From Halioxenophilus sp964342265 (GTDB lineage Bacteria; Pseudomonadota; Gammaproteobacteria; Pseudomonadales; Cellvibrionaceae): a DNA stretch of 54,308 nt. Location: contig CAYFFE010000006.1 of assembly GCA_964342265.1 (NCBI GenBank), positions 1-54,308 on the forward strand. The letters are read 5' to 3'. A model generated the notes under the pieces. The model had not been told where the DNA came from. It saw nothing but the letters and a program-made list of their open reading frames with translations, and searched no databases. The position numbers and the translations under genes are program-made. Positions 25,702-34,426 of the stretch are shown one piece after another. How positions within the stretch are numbered: the first letter of the stretch is position 1; the number at the start of each line of letters is the position of its first letter.

Positions 25702-26818
25702 ACCTCACGTAATTATTATGGCTGGTGGTACCGGGGGGCATATTTACCCGGCACTCGCCGTGGCCGAAGAATTAAAAAAACAGGGCGTTGCCGTTTCTTG
25801 GTTGGGAACACGCAAAGGCCTGGAGGCGCAGTTAGTGCCTAATGCCGGTATCGAAATTGACTACATCGATATCGAAGGTGTGCGTGGTAAAGGCTGGAAA
25901 TCTTTATTAAAAGCTCCGATTTTACTAACCGGAGCCATAAGTCAAGCAAGACGAATTATTAAACAACGACGCGCGCAGGTGGTAGTTGGTTTTGGCGGTT
26001 TTGTCGCCGGGCCGGGCGGCGTGGCTGCTAAATTGTGTGGCTTACCGTTAATTGTTCACGAACAAAACGCTATTGCGGGTACCACCAATAAGCTGTTGGC
26101 TAAAATAGCGAATCACGTGTTTAGTGCGTTTCCTAGTGTATTTAAAGGTGCGCTAGTTGTTGGTAATCCCGTACGCAAAGAGATTGTGAATTTACCTAAT
26201 CCCAGTGATCGTTGGCAGCCGACAACAGCAGAAGCTGGCTCCTCGGGCAATCAACCCTTTAAATTATTGGTGTTGGGTGGCAGTTTAGGTGCCGCGGCTT
26301 TAAACGCGTTAGTGCCGCAGGCGATTGCAGCCATAAGAGCGAGGCAAGATATTAATCTTCGAGTGTTGCATCAGTGCGGTAAAAAAAATATAGAAGCGAC
26401 TCAGAGAGCGTACCAGCAAAGCGGATTAAACTTCGACGATGAGTTTATTCAAGTAAAACCGTATGTTGAGGATATGGCCTCTGCCTATGCAGAGGCGCAT
26501 TTTGTGATTTGCAGAGCTGGCGCGTTAACGGTTTCGGAGATTGCCGCGGCTGGATGTGCATCGCTAATGGTGCCTTATCCTTATGCCATAGACGATCATC
26601 AAACACACAATGCGATGTGGTTGGTCGATCAAGGTGCAGCCAGAGTATGCCAGCAAAAGGATTTGTCTCTGGAGCGCTTGGTCGATGAATTATTGTTTGC
26701 TGTTAACCAGCGAGAAAATGTTTTAACCATGGCCAATAAAGCCAGAGACTTGGCGCAAGTTGATGCCGCAGAAAAAGTCGCCGAGAAATGTGTTGAGGTA
26801 ATGAGCAGTGGACACTAA
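25694..26818 (+). CDS. murG: UDP-GlcNAc:lipid I GlcNAc transferase MurG
   Basis: A 374-residue GT28 glycosyltransferase on the inner face of the membrane, making lipid II from lipid I. MAGGTGGHIYPALAVA is the lipid-contact Gly-rich loop, HEQNAIAGTTNK and the second loop LGGSLGAAALN follow, and CRAGALTVSEIAAAG holds the UDP-GlcNAc site. It overlaps ftsW and murC. Confidence 0.97.
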   Translation: MNKPHVIIMAGGTGGHIYPALAVAEELKKQGVAVSWLGTRKGLEAQLVPNAGIEIDYIDIEGVRGKGWKSLLKAPILLTGAISQARRIIKQRRAQVVVGFGGFVAGPGGVAAKLCGLPLIVHEQNAIAGTTNKLLAKIANHVFSAFPSVFKGALVVGNPVRKEIVNLPNPSDRWQPTTAEAGSSGNQPFKLLVLGGSLGAAALNALVPQAIAAIRARQDINLRVLHQCGKKNIEATQRAYQQSGLNFDDEFIQVKPYVEDMASAYAEAHFVICRAGALTVSEIAAAGCASLMVPYPYAIDDHQTHNAMWLVDQGAARVCQQKDLSLERLVDELLFAVNQRENVLTMANKARDLAQVDAAEKVAEKCVEVMSSGH

Positions 26819-28235
26819 TCAATCATTAATTAATCAAGTGCCGGAAATGCGCCGCATTCGTCGCATCCACTTTATTGGTGTGGGTGGTGCGGGTATGTCG
26901 GGCATTGCCGAAGTGCTGCTTAACCAGGGCTATCAAATTTCCGGGTCAGATTTACGTGCGTCGGACGTTACGCAGCGATTGGCGGATTTGGGCGTAAAGA
27001 TTTTTATCGGCCACCACGGAGCCAATGTGGTCGGCGCCGATGTGGTGGTTAATTCCACGGCGATTGATTTAAGCAATCCAGAATTGATTAGCGCGCGCGA
27101 GTACCGAATTCCCATTGTGCGGCGAGCCGAAATGCTCGGTGAATTAATGCGCTACCGTCATGGCATTGCTGTTGCGGGAACACACGGCAAAACCACTACG
27201 ACGAGTTTGCTAGCGTCCATTTTTGCCAGCGCAGGACGAGATCCCACATTTGTTATTGGTGGTTTGTTAAACAGTGCCGGCAGTCACGCGCAGTTGGGTA
27301 AGAGCCGCTATTTAATTGCCGAGGCCGACGAAAGCGACGCATCGTTTTTGCATTTACAACCCATGGTCGCCATCGTCACCAATATTGATGCCGATCATAT
27401 GGAAACCTACGAAGGTGATTTTGCTCGGGTGAAAAAAACCTTTATCGAATTTTTGCATAACCTGCCGTTTTACGGTTTGGCGGTTGTGTGCGGTGACGAC
27501 GATGTGATTAACGAAATTCGGCCAGAAATTTCTCGCCCTGTTTTAACGTACGGCTTAGGTGAAGACTGCGATGTGCGCGCTATCGATGTGCGGCAAGAGG
27601 GCATGCACAGTCGCTTTAAAGTTTTGTTGCCCGAACGCAAAGAGCCGCTAGAAATGTTTTTAAATATGCCGGGTATTCACAATGTGTTAAACGCGTTGGC
27701 GGCCATTGCGGTAGCCGCAGACGAAGGCATTGACGATTTTGCCATTCAATCGGGTTTGGCCGAATTTTTAGGCGTTGGCCGGCGCTTCCAAGTTTATGGG
27801 GACATGAGTGTTGGCAGTGGTGTGGCTATGTTGGTGGATGATTATGGTCATCACCCTCGCGAAGTGGCCGCCACTATTAAAGCCGTACGCACGGGTTGGC
27901 CGGATCGCCGTTTGGTTATGATTTATCAGCCACACCGATACACACGAACACGCGATTTATTCGAGGATTTCGTGGATGTGTTATCCATGGTGGATCAGTT
28001 GATTTTATTAGAGGTGTACAGTGCGGGTGAATCACCTATTCCGGGAGCCGATGGTCGCCAACTGAGTCGCAGTATTCGCAATCGAGGACAAGTCGATCCA
28101 ATTTTTGTTGAAGGCATTGAGGCTGTACCGGAAGTGGTGAGAGACGTTGTTAAGCCCGGCGATATTGTGATTACACAGGGCGCGGGCAATATTGGAACCT
28201 TGGCCAAAGAATTAGCCAAGCGCAAATTGCAATAA
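26808..28235 (+). CDS. murC: UDP-MurNAc-L-alanine ligase
   Basis: A 475-residue Mur ligase starting with GTG inside the end of murG. IHFIGVGGAGMSGIAEVL is the N-terminal UDP-sugar motif, VAGTHGKTTTTSL the ATP loop, EADESDASFLHL and TNIDADHMETY the central motifs, and VDDYGHHPREV the C-terminal one. It commits UDP-MurNAc to stem peptide synthesis by adding L-Ala. Confidence 0.97.
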   Translation: MDTNQSLINQVPEMRRIRRIHFIGVGGAGMSGIAEVLLNQGYQISGSDLRASDVTQRLADLGVKIFIGHHGANVVGADVVVNSTAIDLSNPELISAREYRIPIVRRAEMLGELMRYRHGIAVAGTHGKTTTTSLLASIFASAGRDPTFVIGGLLNSAGSHAQLGKSRYLIAEADESDASFLHLQPMVAIVTNIDADHMETYEGDFARVKKTFIEFLHNLPFYGLAVVCGDDDVINEIRPEISRPVLTYGLGEDCDVRAIDVRQEGMHSRFKVLLPERKEPLEMFLNMPGIHNVLNALAAIAVAADEGIDDFAIQSGLAEFLGVGRRFQVYGDMSVGSGVAMLVDDYGHHPREVAATIKAVRTGWPDRRLVMIYQPHRYTRTRDLFEDFVDVLSMVDQLILLEVYSAGESPIPGADGRQLSRSIRNRGQVDPIFVEGIEAVPEVVRDVVKPGDIVITQGAGNIGTLAKELAKRKLQ

Positions 28236-28250
28236 CGGTATTGGTTGTCG

Positions 28251-29186
28251 ATGAGTTCTAGATTGGATAAAAAACTGGGCCGAGTGGGTATTTTGTTTGG
28301 TGGTTGTTCCGCTGAGCGAGAAATCTCGTTAAAAAGTGGTAAAGCCGTATTAAACGCCTTGCGACAGACGGGTATTAATGTGGTGCCGGTATTATTGGAT
28401 GAACACCCATTAGCGGCTATTCAGGCTGCTGAATTGGATTTAGCGTTTATCGCCTTGCACGGTCCGGGTGGTGAAGATGGAACCATGCAAGCATTGCTGA
28501 GTATTTTGGGAATACCTTTTACCGGCAGCGGTGTACAGGCATCTGCCCTGGCAATGGATAAATTAAAAAGTAAATATATTTTGCAAAGTTGCGGTGTTGA
28601 TACACCAAAGTTCGAAATTTTACTGGAAAACTGCGACTGGCAAGCTGTGCTAACCCGTCTAGGGGGCGCTGCGTTTGTAAAACCGGCCCACGAAGGTTCA
28701 AGCATTGGCATGAGTAAAGTGGCGAGTGCCGAGGAGTTAGAAAAAGCTTATCACCTAGCCCGACAATACGATCGCTCGGTGTTTGCTGAAGAATTAATCG
28801 TTGGCAGTGAATATACAGTCGCTATTTTAGGGGATCGATGTTTGCCCGCGATTCGCTTGGAAACCGATAATCCGTTTTACGATTACGAAGCAAAATACAT
28901 CTCAAATCAAACCCAATACCATTGTCCTTGTGGTTTGTCGGAGGATCGCGAACAGCAACTTCAGCAATTGGCCTTGCAGAGTTTTAATGCGTTAGGTTGC
29001 GAAGGTTGGGGGCGAGTGGATTTTATGGCGGATAACAGCGGAAATTTTTATGCGCTGGAAGTCAATACGGTACCCGGTATGACGGATCACAGCTTGGTGC
29101 CCATGGCAGCGGCCGCAGCGGGCTTGGATTTTGGTAGTTTGTGTTTAAATATTTTGGAATTGACAGTGGATAAAGAGAGCCATTAA
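28251..29186 (+). CDS. ddlB: D-alanine-D-alanine ligase
   Basis: A 311-residue ATP-grasp enzyme that supplies D-Ala-D-Ala to MurF. GILFGGCSAEREISLKSG, LHGPGGEDGTMQ, VKPAHEGSSIGMSKV and the metal site EVNTVPGMTDHSLVP are all present. The ATG at 28251 is chosen over a TTG two codons upstream. The ribosome binding site is weak. Confidence 0.95.
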   Translation: MSSRLDKKLGRVGILFGGCSAEREISLKSGKAVLNALRQTGINVVPVLLDEHPLAAIQAAELDLAFIALHGPGGEDGTMQALLSILGIPFTGSGVQASALAMDKLKSKYILQSCGVDTPKFEILLENCDWQAVLTRLGGAAFVKPAHEGSSIGMSKVASAEELEKAYHLARQYDRSVFAEELIVGSEYTVAILGDRCLPAIRLETDNPFYDYEAKYISNQTQYHCPCGLSEDREQQLQQLALQSFNALGCEGWGRVDFMADNSGNFYALEVNTVPGMTDHSLVPMAAAAAGLDFGSLCLNILELTVDKESH

Positions 29187-29188
29187 TA

Positions 29189-29992
29189 ATGCGGCCTGAT
29201 AAAAAACGACAAGCCAACCACCTCAATCGTCGCAATCAAAAGATTGCGCCGAGCAAAACCCGCTCAAAACGGTTAGGGCGATGGTTTACTGCGTGTTTCG
29301 CCGCAGTTTTGGTGGGTGTTGGTGTGTCATTTTTGGGCAGCCATATTCATGCGGCATTTAAAAATATTGCCAACCGACCAGTGGCCGCGGTTGAAGTGGA
29401 CAGCGAGTTAGAAAAAGTCTCCATGAACGAACTGCAAGGTGTTTTGGAGCCTCTGGTAACACGGCCCTTTTTAAGTATTAATTTGGAAACTATTAAGAGT
29501 TCATTGGAAGCCCATCCCTGGATTGCGGAGGTGAGTTTAAGTCGCCAGTGGCCAGATCGCTTGCTTGTATCTTTAAAAGAGGAAACGGCAATTGCCCGTT
29601 GGCAAAATACCGGTTTTTTAAACCAAGCCGGTAAAAATATTGAGTTGGAAAACAACAGCACGTTAGATAATTTGCCCAAACTTAGCGGGCCGGATGGCAG
29701 CGAGATAACAGTGGCGAGAAAATTTGTTGAGATAAATAACTTGGTTAAGCCACTGAACTTATCGGTATGGCAACTAAAATTATCCGAAGATTTGTCTTGG
29801 CAGGTGAGCTTAAATAACGGTTTAGTACTAAAATTAGGCAGAGATCAAATTTTAGAAAAAATAGAGCGTTTTACCGGTGTTTATCACAACACTTTAGAAC
29901 CGAAGTTAGCCGATATACAATCCATCGATTTACGATACCGCAATGGATTGGCTGTGCGTTGGCAGTCCCAAGCTGTTAGTTCACTAAATTAA
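29189..29992 (+). CDS. ftsQ: Cell division protein FtsQ
   Basis: A 267-residue bitopic protein: basic cytoplasmic tail, one membrane helix (about 31-51), then a POTRA domain (VAAVEVDSELEKVSMNEL to the WIAEVSLSRQWPDRLLVSLKE motif) and the FtsQ beta domain. It recruits FtsL/FtsB and regulates FtsW/FtsI. The C-terminus ends shortly after the LRYRNGLAVRW motif, as usual. Confidence 0.95.
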   Translation: MRPDKKRQANHLNRRNQKIAPSKTRSKRLGRWFTACFAAVLVGVGVSFLGSHIHAAFKNIANRPVAAVEVDSELEKVSMNELQGVLEPLVTRPFLSINLETIKSSLEAHPWIAEVSLSRQWPDRLLVSLKEETAIARWQNTGFLNQAGKNIELENNSTLDNLPKLSGPDGSEITVARKFVEINNLVKPLNLSVWQLKLSEDLSWQVSLNNGLVLKLGRDQILEKIERFTGVYHNTLEPKLADIQSIDLRYRNGLAVRWQSQAVSSLN

Positions 29993-30031
29993 AAGAAATT
30001 CATACAGGCCAAATTATACAAGGAATTGGCA

Positions 30032-31264
30032 ATGGCAAATGCGCACGATAACCGCATTATTGTAGGTCTGGATATTGGCACTTCGAAAGTGGTTGCCATC
30101 GTGGGCGAGTTTTCACCAGAGGGTGAGCTGGAAATTATAGGCATTGGCTCACACAAATCATCCGGCCTAAAAAAAGGTGTGGTGGTTAATATTGAATCGA
30201 CCGTGCAGTCGATTCAACGCGCGATAGAAGAAGCCGAATTAATGGCAGGCTGTCATATTGAAACAGTCTATGTGGGAATTGCCGGTAGTCACATCAGCAG
30301 CTTAAATTCTCACGGTATTGTGGCTATTAAAGATCGCGAAGTGTTAGATCAAGATTTGGAGCGAGTCATTGACGCTGCCCAGGCAGTGGCTATACCCGCG
30401 GACCAGAAAATTTTACATATTTTGCCGCAGGAATATTTAATCGACGACCAAGAAGGTGTTAAAGAGCCTTTGGGAATGTCGGGTGTGCGCTTAGAGGCCA
30501 AAGTTCATTTGGTTACCTGTGCCGTTAACGCTGCACAAAATATCGAAAAATGCATTCGTCGCTGCGGACTCGAAGTTGAAGATGTTATTTTGGAGCAGTT
30601 GGCCTCCAGTTATTCGGTATTAACCGAAGACGAAAAAGAACTGGGTGTGTGTTTGGTGGATATCGGCGGCGGTACAACGGATATTGCCGTGTTTAGCGAA
30701 GGGGCTATTCGTCATACGGGTGTGATTCCTATCGCAGGCGATCAGGTTACTAACGATATTGCCATGGCGTTGCGTACACCAACGCCCCACGCCGAAGAAA
30801 TTAAAATTAAATACGCTTGTGCTCTGGCAAAGCTAACGGGCGACGACGAAAGCATTAAGGTGCCGAGCGTTGGCGATCGCCAACCGCGAGATTTATCTCG
30901 CCAAGCTTTAGCCGAAGTCGTTGAACCACGCTACGACGAATTGTTCACGCTGGTGCAAGCTGAGCTGCGTCGCAGCGGTTTTGAAGATTTAATAGCCGCG
31001 GGCATTGTGTTAACCGGTGGCACGTCAAAAATGGAAGGCGTGGTTGAGCTGGCCGAAGAAATTTTTCATATGCCCGTTCGTTTAGGTGTTCCTCAAGGCG
31101 TGCGTGGTTTAAAAGACATTGTAAATAATCCGATTTATTCCACCGGCGTGGGCTTGTTGTTGTATGGGTTGCAACAAAGTCGAGAAGGCAGCCGTAAAAA
31201 CGCAAGCCTGGAAGACGACAGTTTTTGGGGGCGAATCAAAAAATGGTTCGAATCGAATATGTAA
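30032..31264 (+). CDS. ftsA: Cell division protein FtsA
   Basis: An actin-fold ATPase of 410 residues that tethers FtsZ to the membrane. GLDIGTSKVVAIVGE and LVDIGGGTTDIAVF are the phosphate loops, GIVLTGGTSKMEGV is the adenosine motif, and the C-terminal WGRIKKWFESN is the amphipathic membrane helix. The ATG at 30032 is preferred over a TTG two codons earlier because AAGGA lies 7 bases before it. Confidence 0.97.
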   Translation: MANAHDNRIIVGLDIGTSKVVAIVGEFSPEGELEIIGIGSHKSSGLKKGVVVNIESTVQSIQRAIEEAELMAGCHIETVYVGIAGSHISSLNSHGIVAIKDREVLDQDLERVIDAAQAVAIPADQKILHILPQEYLIDDQEGVKEPLGMSGVRLEAKVHLVTCAVNAAQNIEKCIRRCGLEVEDVILEQLASSYSVLTEDEKELGVCLVDIGGGTTDIAVFSEGAIRHTGVIPIAGDQVTNDIAMALRTPTPHAEEIKIKYACALAKLTGDDESIKVPSVGDRQPRDLSRQALAEVVEPRYDELFTLVQAELRRSGFEDLIAAGIVLTGGTSKMEGVVELAEEIFHMPVRLGVPQGVRGLKDIVNNPIYSTGVGLLLYGLQQSREGSRKNASLEDDSFWGRIKKWFESNM

Positions 31265-31338
31265 CGGTTTTAGCAAGCGTTAGTTAATTAAAGATTTCAT
31301 CAGGGTAAATAAAGTAACAACTATTTGGAGAGGGTATT

Positions 31339-32556
31339 ATGTTTGAGCTGGTCGACAGCATTCCTCAAAATGCAGTAATTAAAGTTGTCGGAGTGGGCGG
31401 CGGTGGCGGTAATGCCGTTAAGCACATGATCGACAGTAACGTAGAAGGCGTAGAGTTTGTTTGCGCCAACACCGATGCACAGGCACTCAAAGATATTGAG
31501 ACACGCACTGTGTTGCAACTGGGCCAAGGTATGACCAAAGGCTTAGGTGCGGGCGCAAATCCAGATGTTGGTCGTCAGGCCGCTATGGAAGATCGCGAGC
31601 GCATTGCCGAGGTTTTATCCGGTGCCGATATGGTATTTATTACTGCCGGCATGGGCGGCGGTACGGGTACAGGTGGCGCGCCGGTGGTTGCCGAAATCGC
31701 ACGCGATTTGGGTATTTTAACCGTGGCCGTGGTGACCAAGCCGTTTCCGTTTGAAGGCAAAAAACGCATGAAAATTGCGGAGCAGGGCATTGCCGAATTA
31801 CAGGAACGTGTGGATTCATTAATCACCATTCCCAACGAAAAATTATTGTCGGTTTTGGGCAGCACCACATCTTTGTTGGATGCCTTTAAAGAAGCCAACA
31901 ACGTGTTGTTGGGCGCGGTACAAGGTATTGCCGATTTAATTATTCGCCCTGGCATGATCAACGTCGACTTTGCCGATGTGCGCACTGTGATGTCTGAAAT
32001 GGGCATGGCCATGATGGGTACGGGAACGGCCAAAGGCGAAGATCGCGCGCGTGAAGCGGCCGAAGCTGCTATTCGCAGTCCGCTATTGGATGATATTAAT
32101 CTGCAGGGTGCGCGCGGTATTTTGGTGAATATCACCGCGGGTATGGATTTATCTTTGGGTGAATTCAGCGATGTGGGTGATACCGTGGAAGAGTTTGCTT
32201 CCAACGATGCCACTGTTGTTGTTGGTACCGTTATCGATCCGGATATGTCTGGTGAGTTGCGCGTAACCGTTGTCGCCACAGGGTTAGGCAGCGAACAGCA
32301 CGGCAGTGCAGATAAGCCGGCTGTTAGTACGCAAAACAAAGAAAAACCGGCGGTAACAGCGAGTGGTCAGCCAGATTACGCCAGTCTCGATCGCCCCACG
32401 GTGATGAGAAAAGCGCAGCCAGTGCGACCTGTGTCACAATCAGTAGATAAAGGTGTCGCCGCTAAAAAGCCCAACGTCCGTGAGCCAAAACCAATGGATG
32501 AAAAGGATCTAGAATACTTGGATATTCCAGCCTTTTTACGCCGACAAGCGGATTAA
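31339..32556 (+). CDS. ftsZ: Cell division protein FtsZ
   Basis: The tubulin homologue that builds the division ring, 405 residues. GVGGGGGNAVKHM and the tubulin signature GGGTGTGGAP (107-116) form the GTP site, and NVDFADVRTVM holds the T7 loop. After a variable linker of about 65 residues, DLEYLDIPAFLRRQ is the C-terminal peptide that binds FtsA and ZipA. GGAGAGGG gives a strong ribosome binding site, as expected for an abundant protein. Confidence 0.98.
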   Translation: MFELVDSIPQNAVIKVVGVGGGGGNAVKHMIDSNVEGVEFVCANTDAQALKDIETRTVLQLGQGMTKGLGAGANPDVGRQAAMEDRERIAEVLSGADMVFITAGMGGGTGTGGAPVVAEIARDLGILTVAVVTKPFPFEGKKRMKIAEQGIAELQERVDSLITIPNEKLLSVLGSTTSLLDAFKEANNVLLGAVQGIADLIIRPGMINVDFADVRTVMSEMGMAMMGTGTAKGEDRAREAAEAAIRSPLLDDINLQGARGILVNITAGMDLSLGEFSDVGDTVEEFASNDATVVVGTVIDPDMSGELRVTVVATGLGSEQHGSADKPAVSTQNKEKPAVTASGQPDYASLDRPTVMRKAQPVRPVSQSVDKGVAAKKPNVREPKPMDEKDLEYLDIPAFLRRQAD

Positions 32557-32736
32557 TGGCCATCGGCGGTAAACCTATCTGGCGATTTTGAGTCAAAGGG
32601 GTTTCGCTTGTTGGCTGCTTTCTGCTATTTATAAACAGATCGGTTTCGCTTTAGAAACTTTATGGTAGTATTGCGGCCAATTTTTATGAAGTAACTTTGG
32701 CTAGGGACGGTCAGTTTTCGGGGAATTGTCTATTCG

Positions 32737-33654
32737 ATGATCAAACAGCGTACGCTAAAAAATGCGATTCGTGCCACTGGTGTTGGCTTGCATACGGGCG
32801 AGAAAGTTTTTCTCACACTCAAACCAGCCCCAGTTGATACGGGAATTATTTTTCGTCGCACAGACATTCAACCGTGTGTTGATATTGTGGCTTTGGCTCA
32901 AAACGTAGGGGACACAACTCTCTCCACTACCCTGATGAAAGGAGATGTGCGTGTCTCTACGGTTGAGCATTTACTGTCGGCCATGGCGGGTTTAGGTATC
33001 GACAACGCCATTGTTGAGGTCAGTTCTGCCGAAGTACCTATTATGGACGGCAGTGCGGGTCCGTTTGTGTTTTTAATTCAATCCGCCGGTATTGAAGAAC
33101 AAAATGCCGCGAAGAAGTTTATTCGCATCAAGCGTAAAGTGCGGGTGGAAGAGGGCGACAAAGTTGCTGAATTTCTGCCATTCGACGGCTTTAAAGTCTC
33201 CTTTAGCATCGATTTTGATCACCCGGTTTTTCAAGATCGCATCGCCAAAGCCGAAGTGGATTTTTCCAGTACGTCTTTTGTAAAAGAAGTCAGTCGCGCG
33301 CGTACTTTTGGTTTTATGAGTGATTTCGAATATTTGCGTTCGAAAGGCTTGGCCAAAGGCGGCAGTGTGGACAACGCTATTGTGGTGGATCAGTACCGCA
33401 TTCTTAACGAAGATGGTCTGCGTTACGAAGATGAATTCGTTAAACACAAAATTTTGGATGCCATTGGCGATTTGTACCTGCTTGGGAATAGTTTAATTGG
33501 CGAATTCCGAGCCCATAAATCGGGTCATGCGCTCAATAACAAACTACTGCGCGAGCTTATTGCGCAAGAGGACGCCTGGGAAGTGGTCACCTTTAAGGAC
33601 ACTACTGCTTCTCCTATTTCGTACATCAAACCCATAGTCGCCGCAGCTTTTTAA
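32737..33654 (+). CDS. lpxC: UDP-3-O-acyl-N-acetylglucosamine deacetylase
   Basis: The committed zinc hydrolase of lipid A synthesis, 305 residues. VEHLLSAMAGLGIDN supplies the first zinc histidine, KHKILDAIGDLYLLG the second histidine and the aspartate, and FRAHKSGHALNN the catalytic His near the end. It follows ftsZ by 180 bp, the conserved end of the dcw region, and is followed by a good terminator. Confidence 0.97.
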   Translation: MIKQRTLKNAIRATGVGLHTGEKVFLTLKPAPVDTGIIFRRTDIQPCVDIVALAQNVGDTTLSTTLMKGDVRVSTVEHLLSAMAGLGIDNAIVEVSSAEVPIMDGSAGPFVFLIQSAGIEEQNAAKKFIRIKRKVRVEEGDKVAEFLPFDGFKVSFSIDFDHPVFQDRIAKAEVDFSSTSFVKEVSRARTFGFMSDFEYLRSKGLAKGGSVDNAIVVDQYRILNEDGLRYEDEFVKHKILDAIGDLYLLGNSLIGEFRAHKSGHALNNKLLRELIAQEDAWEVVTFKDTTASPISYIKPIVAAAF

Positions 33655-33705
33655 TTCTTTAACGAGTCCAGAAAGCTTGCAACAGAGCGCGCCCCCCTCT
33701 TAAAG

Positions 33706-33734
33706 CACCCGCTGTAAAACTAGCGGGTGTTTTT
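33706..33734 (+). terminator. Rho-independent terminator after lpxC
   Basis: CACCCGCT (33706-33713) and AGCGGGTG (33722-33729) form a perfect 8-bp GC-rich stem followed by TTTTT. It ends the long dcw-lpxC transcript. Confidence 0.85.
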
Positions 33735-33746
33735 GTTCTGTCTATT

Positions 33747-33788
33747 GGAACCTCTGGTTAACTCATCCCTGAGTTAGTCAGAGGTTCC
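33747..33788. repeat. Interspersed palindrome, copy B (full length)
   Basis: GGAACCTCTGGTTAACTCA and TGAGTTAGTCAGAGGTTCC are 19-base arms with two mismatches around TCCC. This is the most complete member of the family seen also at 24-50 and 5122-5157. It sits just after a terminator, a typical location for REP-like elements. Confidence 0.7.
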
Positions 33789-33972
33789 TATTGTTTTGTT
33801 CGATAAGTTCACAAACTGACCGATTTGGCGCAATTATTTGCATAAATTATGTGCAGATGCGGTACTTCCTGCCGATAGCTGACTAAAATACAATAAACAG
33901 TAGACAACTTGGTAACCCGCTTGAGTGCCGATACTCAAAGCGCAGGTTATTGGCAGTGGTTATGGAAAAATA

Positions 33973-34036
33973 ATTCAGGGAAAAAATGATTGAGGGAGAA
34001 AATAACTTAGGGAGAAGGTGATTGAGGAAAAGTCGA
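33973..34036. repeat. 16-bp tandem array, type I (four units)
   Basis: Units start at 33973, 33989, 34005 and 34021, with consensus ATTGAGGGAGAAAATG; units 2 and 3 are the least altered and unit 4 fades into GTCGA. A 16-bp unit is not a multiple of three, so this is not coding. Confidence 0.6.
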
Positions 34037-34053
34037 CGCAAAGGTTTAACAAA

Positions 34054-34133
34054 GGTCGATACACAAATAGGTCGAGACACAATTAGATCGACACGCAATT
34101 AGATCGATACACAATTAGTTCGACACACAACCT
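34054..34133. repeat. 16-bp tandem array, type II (five units)
   Basis: Units start at 34054, 34070, 34086, 34102 and 34118 with consensus GATCGATACACAATTA, each carrying a TCGA core exactly 16 bases from the next. The last unit is degenerate. It has the same period as the neighbouring type I array but a different sequence. Confidence 0.75.
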
Positions 34134-34426
34134 ACCAAGATCGAAGCCAAAACCACGCCATTGGCGGTCTTAAACGCAGTTATTTTGTGGATTTATGCTG
34201 CCGATCACAAACGATGGACTGTAAAAGGTTGTAAGAAATGGTGCAATTTGGCATCATCTTCCACGCTTTTTGGCCAAAACCAAGGTTTTTGGAAATTTGC
34301 AGGATGTAAATCGCCAACTTTTAGGAATATGGCTGATTGCCGAAAGCATCCATAACACGCAAATGGTACGCGAGATTCTTAATGCGCTACTGAATCAATA
34401 TGATGGCTTAGCGCGTTGCGATAGAT

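Larger units (their letters stand above)
33655..34426. other. Gene-poor region with palindrome, hairpin and two tandem arrays
   Basis: This 772-bp interval contains the lpxC terminator, a full interspersed palindrome (33747-33788), a bulged hairpin at 33913-33949 (TAACC-CGC-TTGAG paired with CTCAA-GCG-GGTTA), and two adjacent 16-bp tandem arrays (33973-34036 and 34054-34133). The final 290 bases before the M23 gene show no convincing gene; one frame ending in LLNQYDGLARCDRYEDY is open for about 70 codons but has no start codon at its beginning. Confidence 0.6.

Noticed and set aside
33883..34098. 71-codon minus-strand frame through the 16-bp arrays
   Set aside because: It runs across tandem repeats whose unit is not a multiple of three, so its sequence is not constrained as protein.
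33973..34133. CRISPR-like array
   Set aside because: Units are 16 bp with no spacers between them and no cas genes are near; these are plain tandem repeats.
34161..34355. 64-codon open frame before the M23 gene
   Set aside because: No ribosome site, no family character, high Cys/Trp content, and it overlaps a repeat-rich non-coding stretch.
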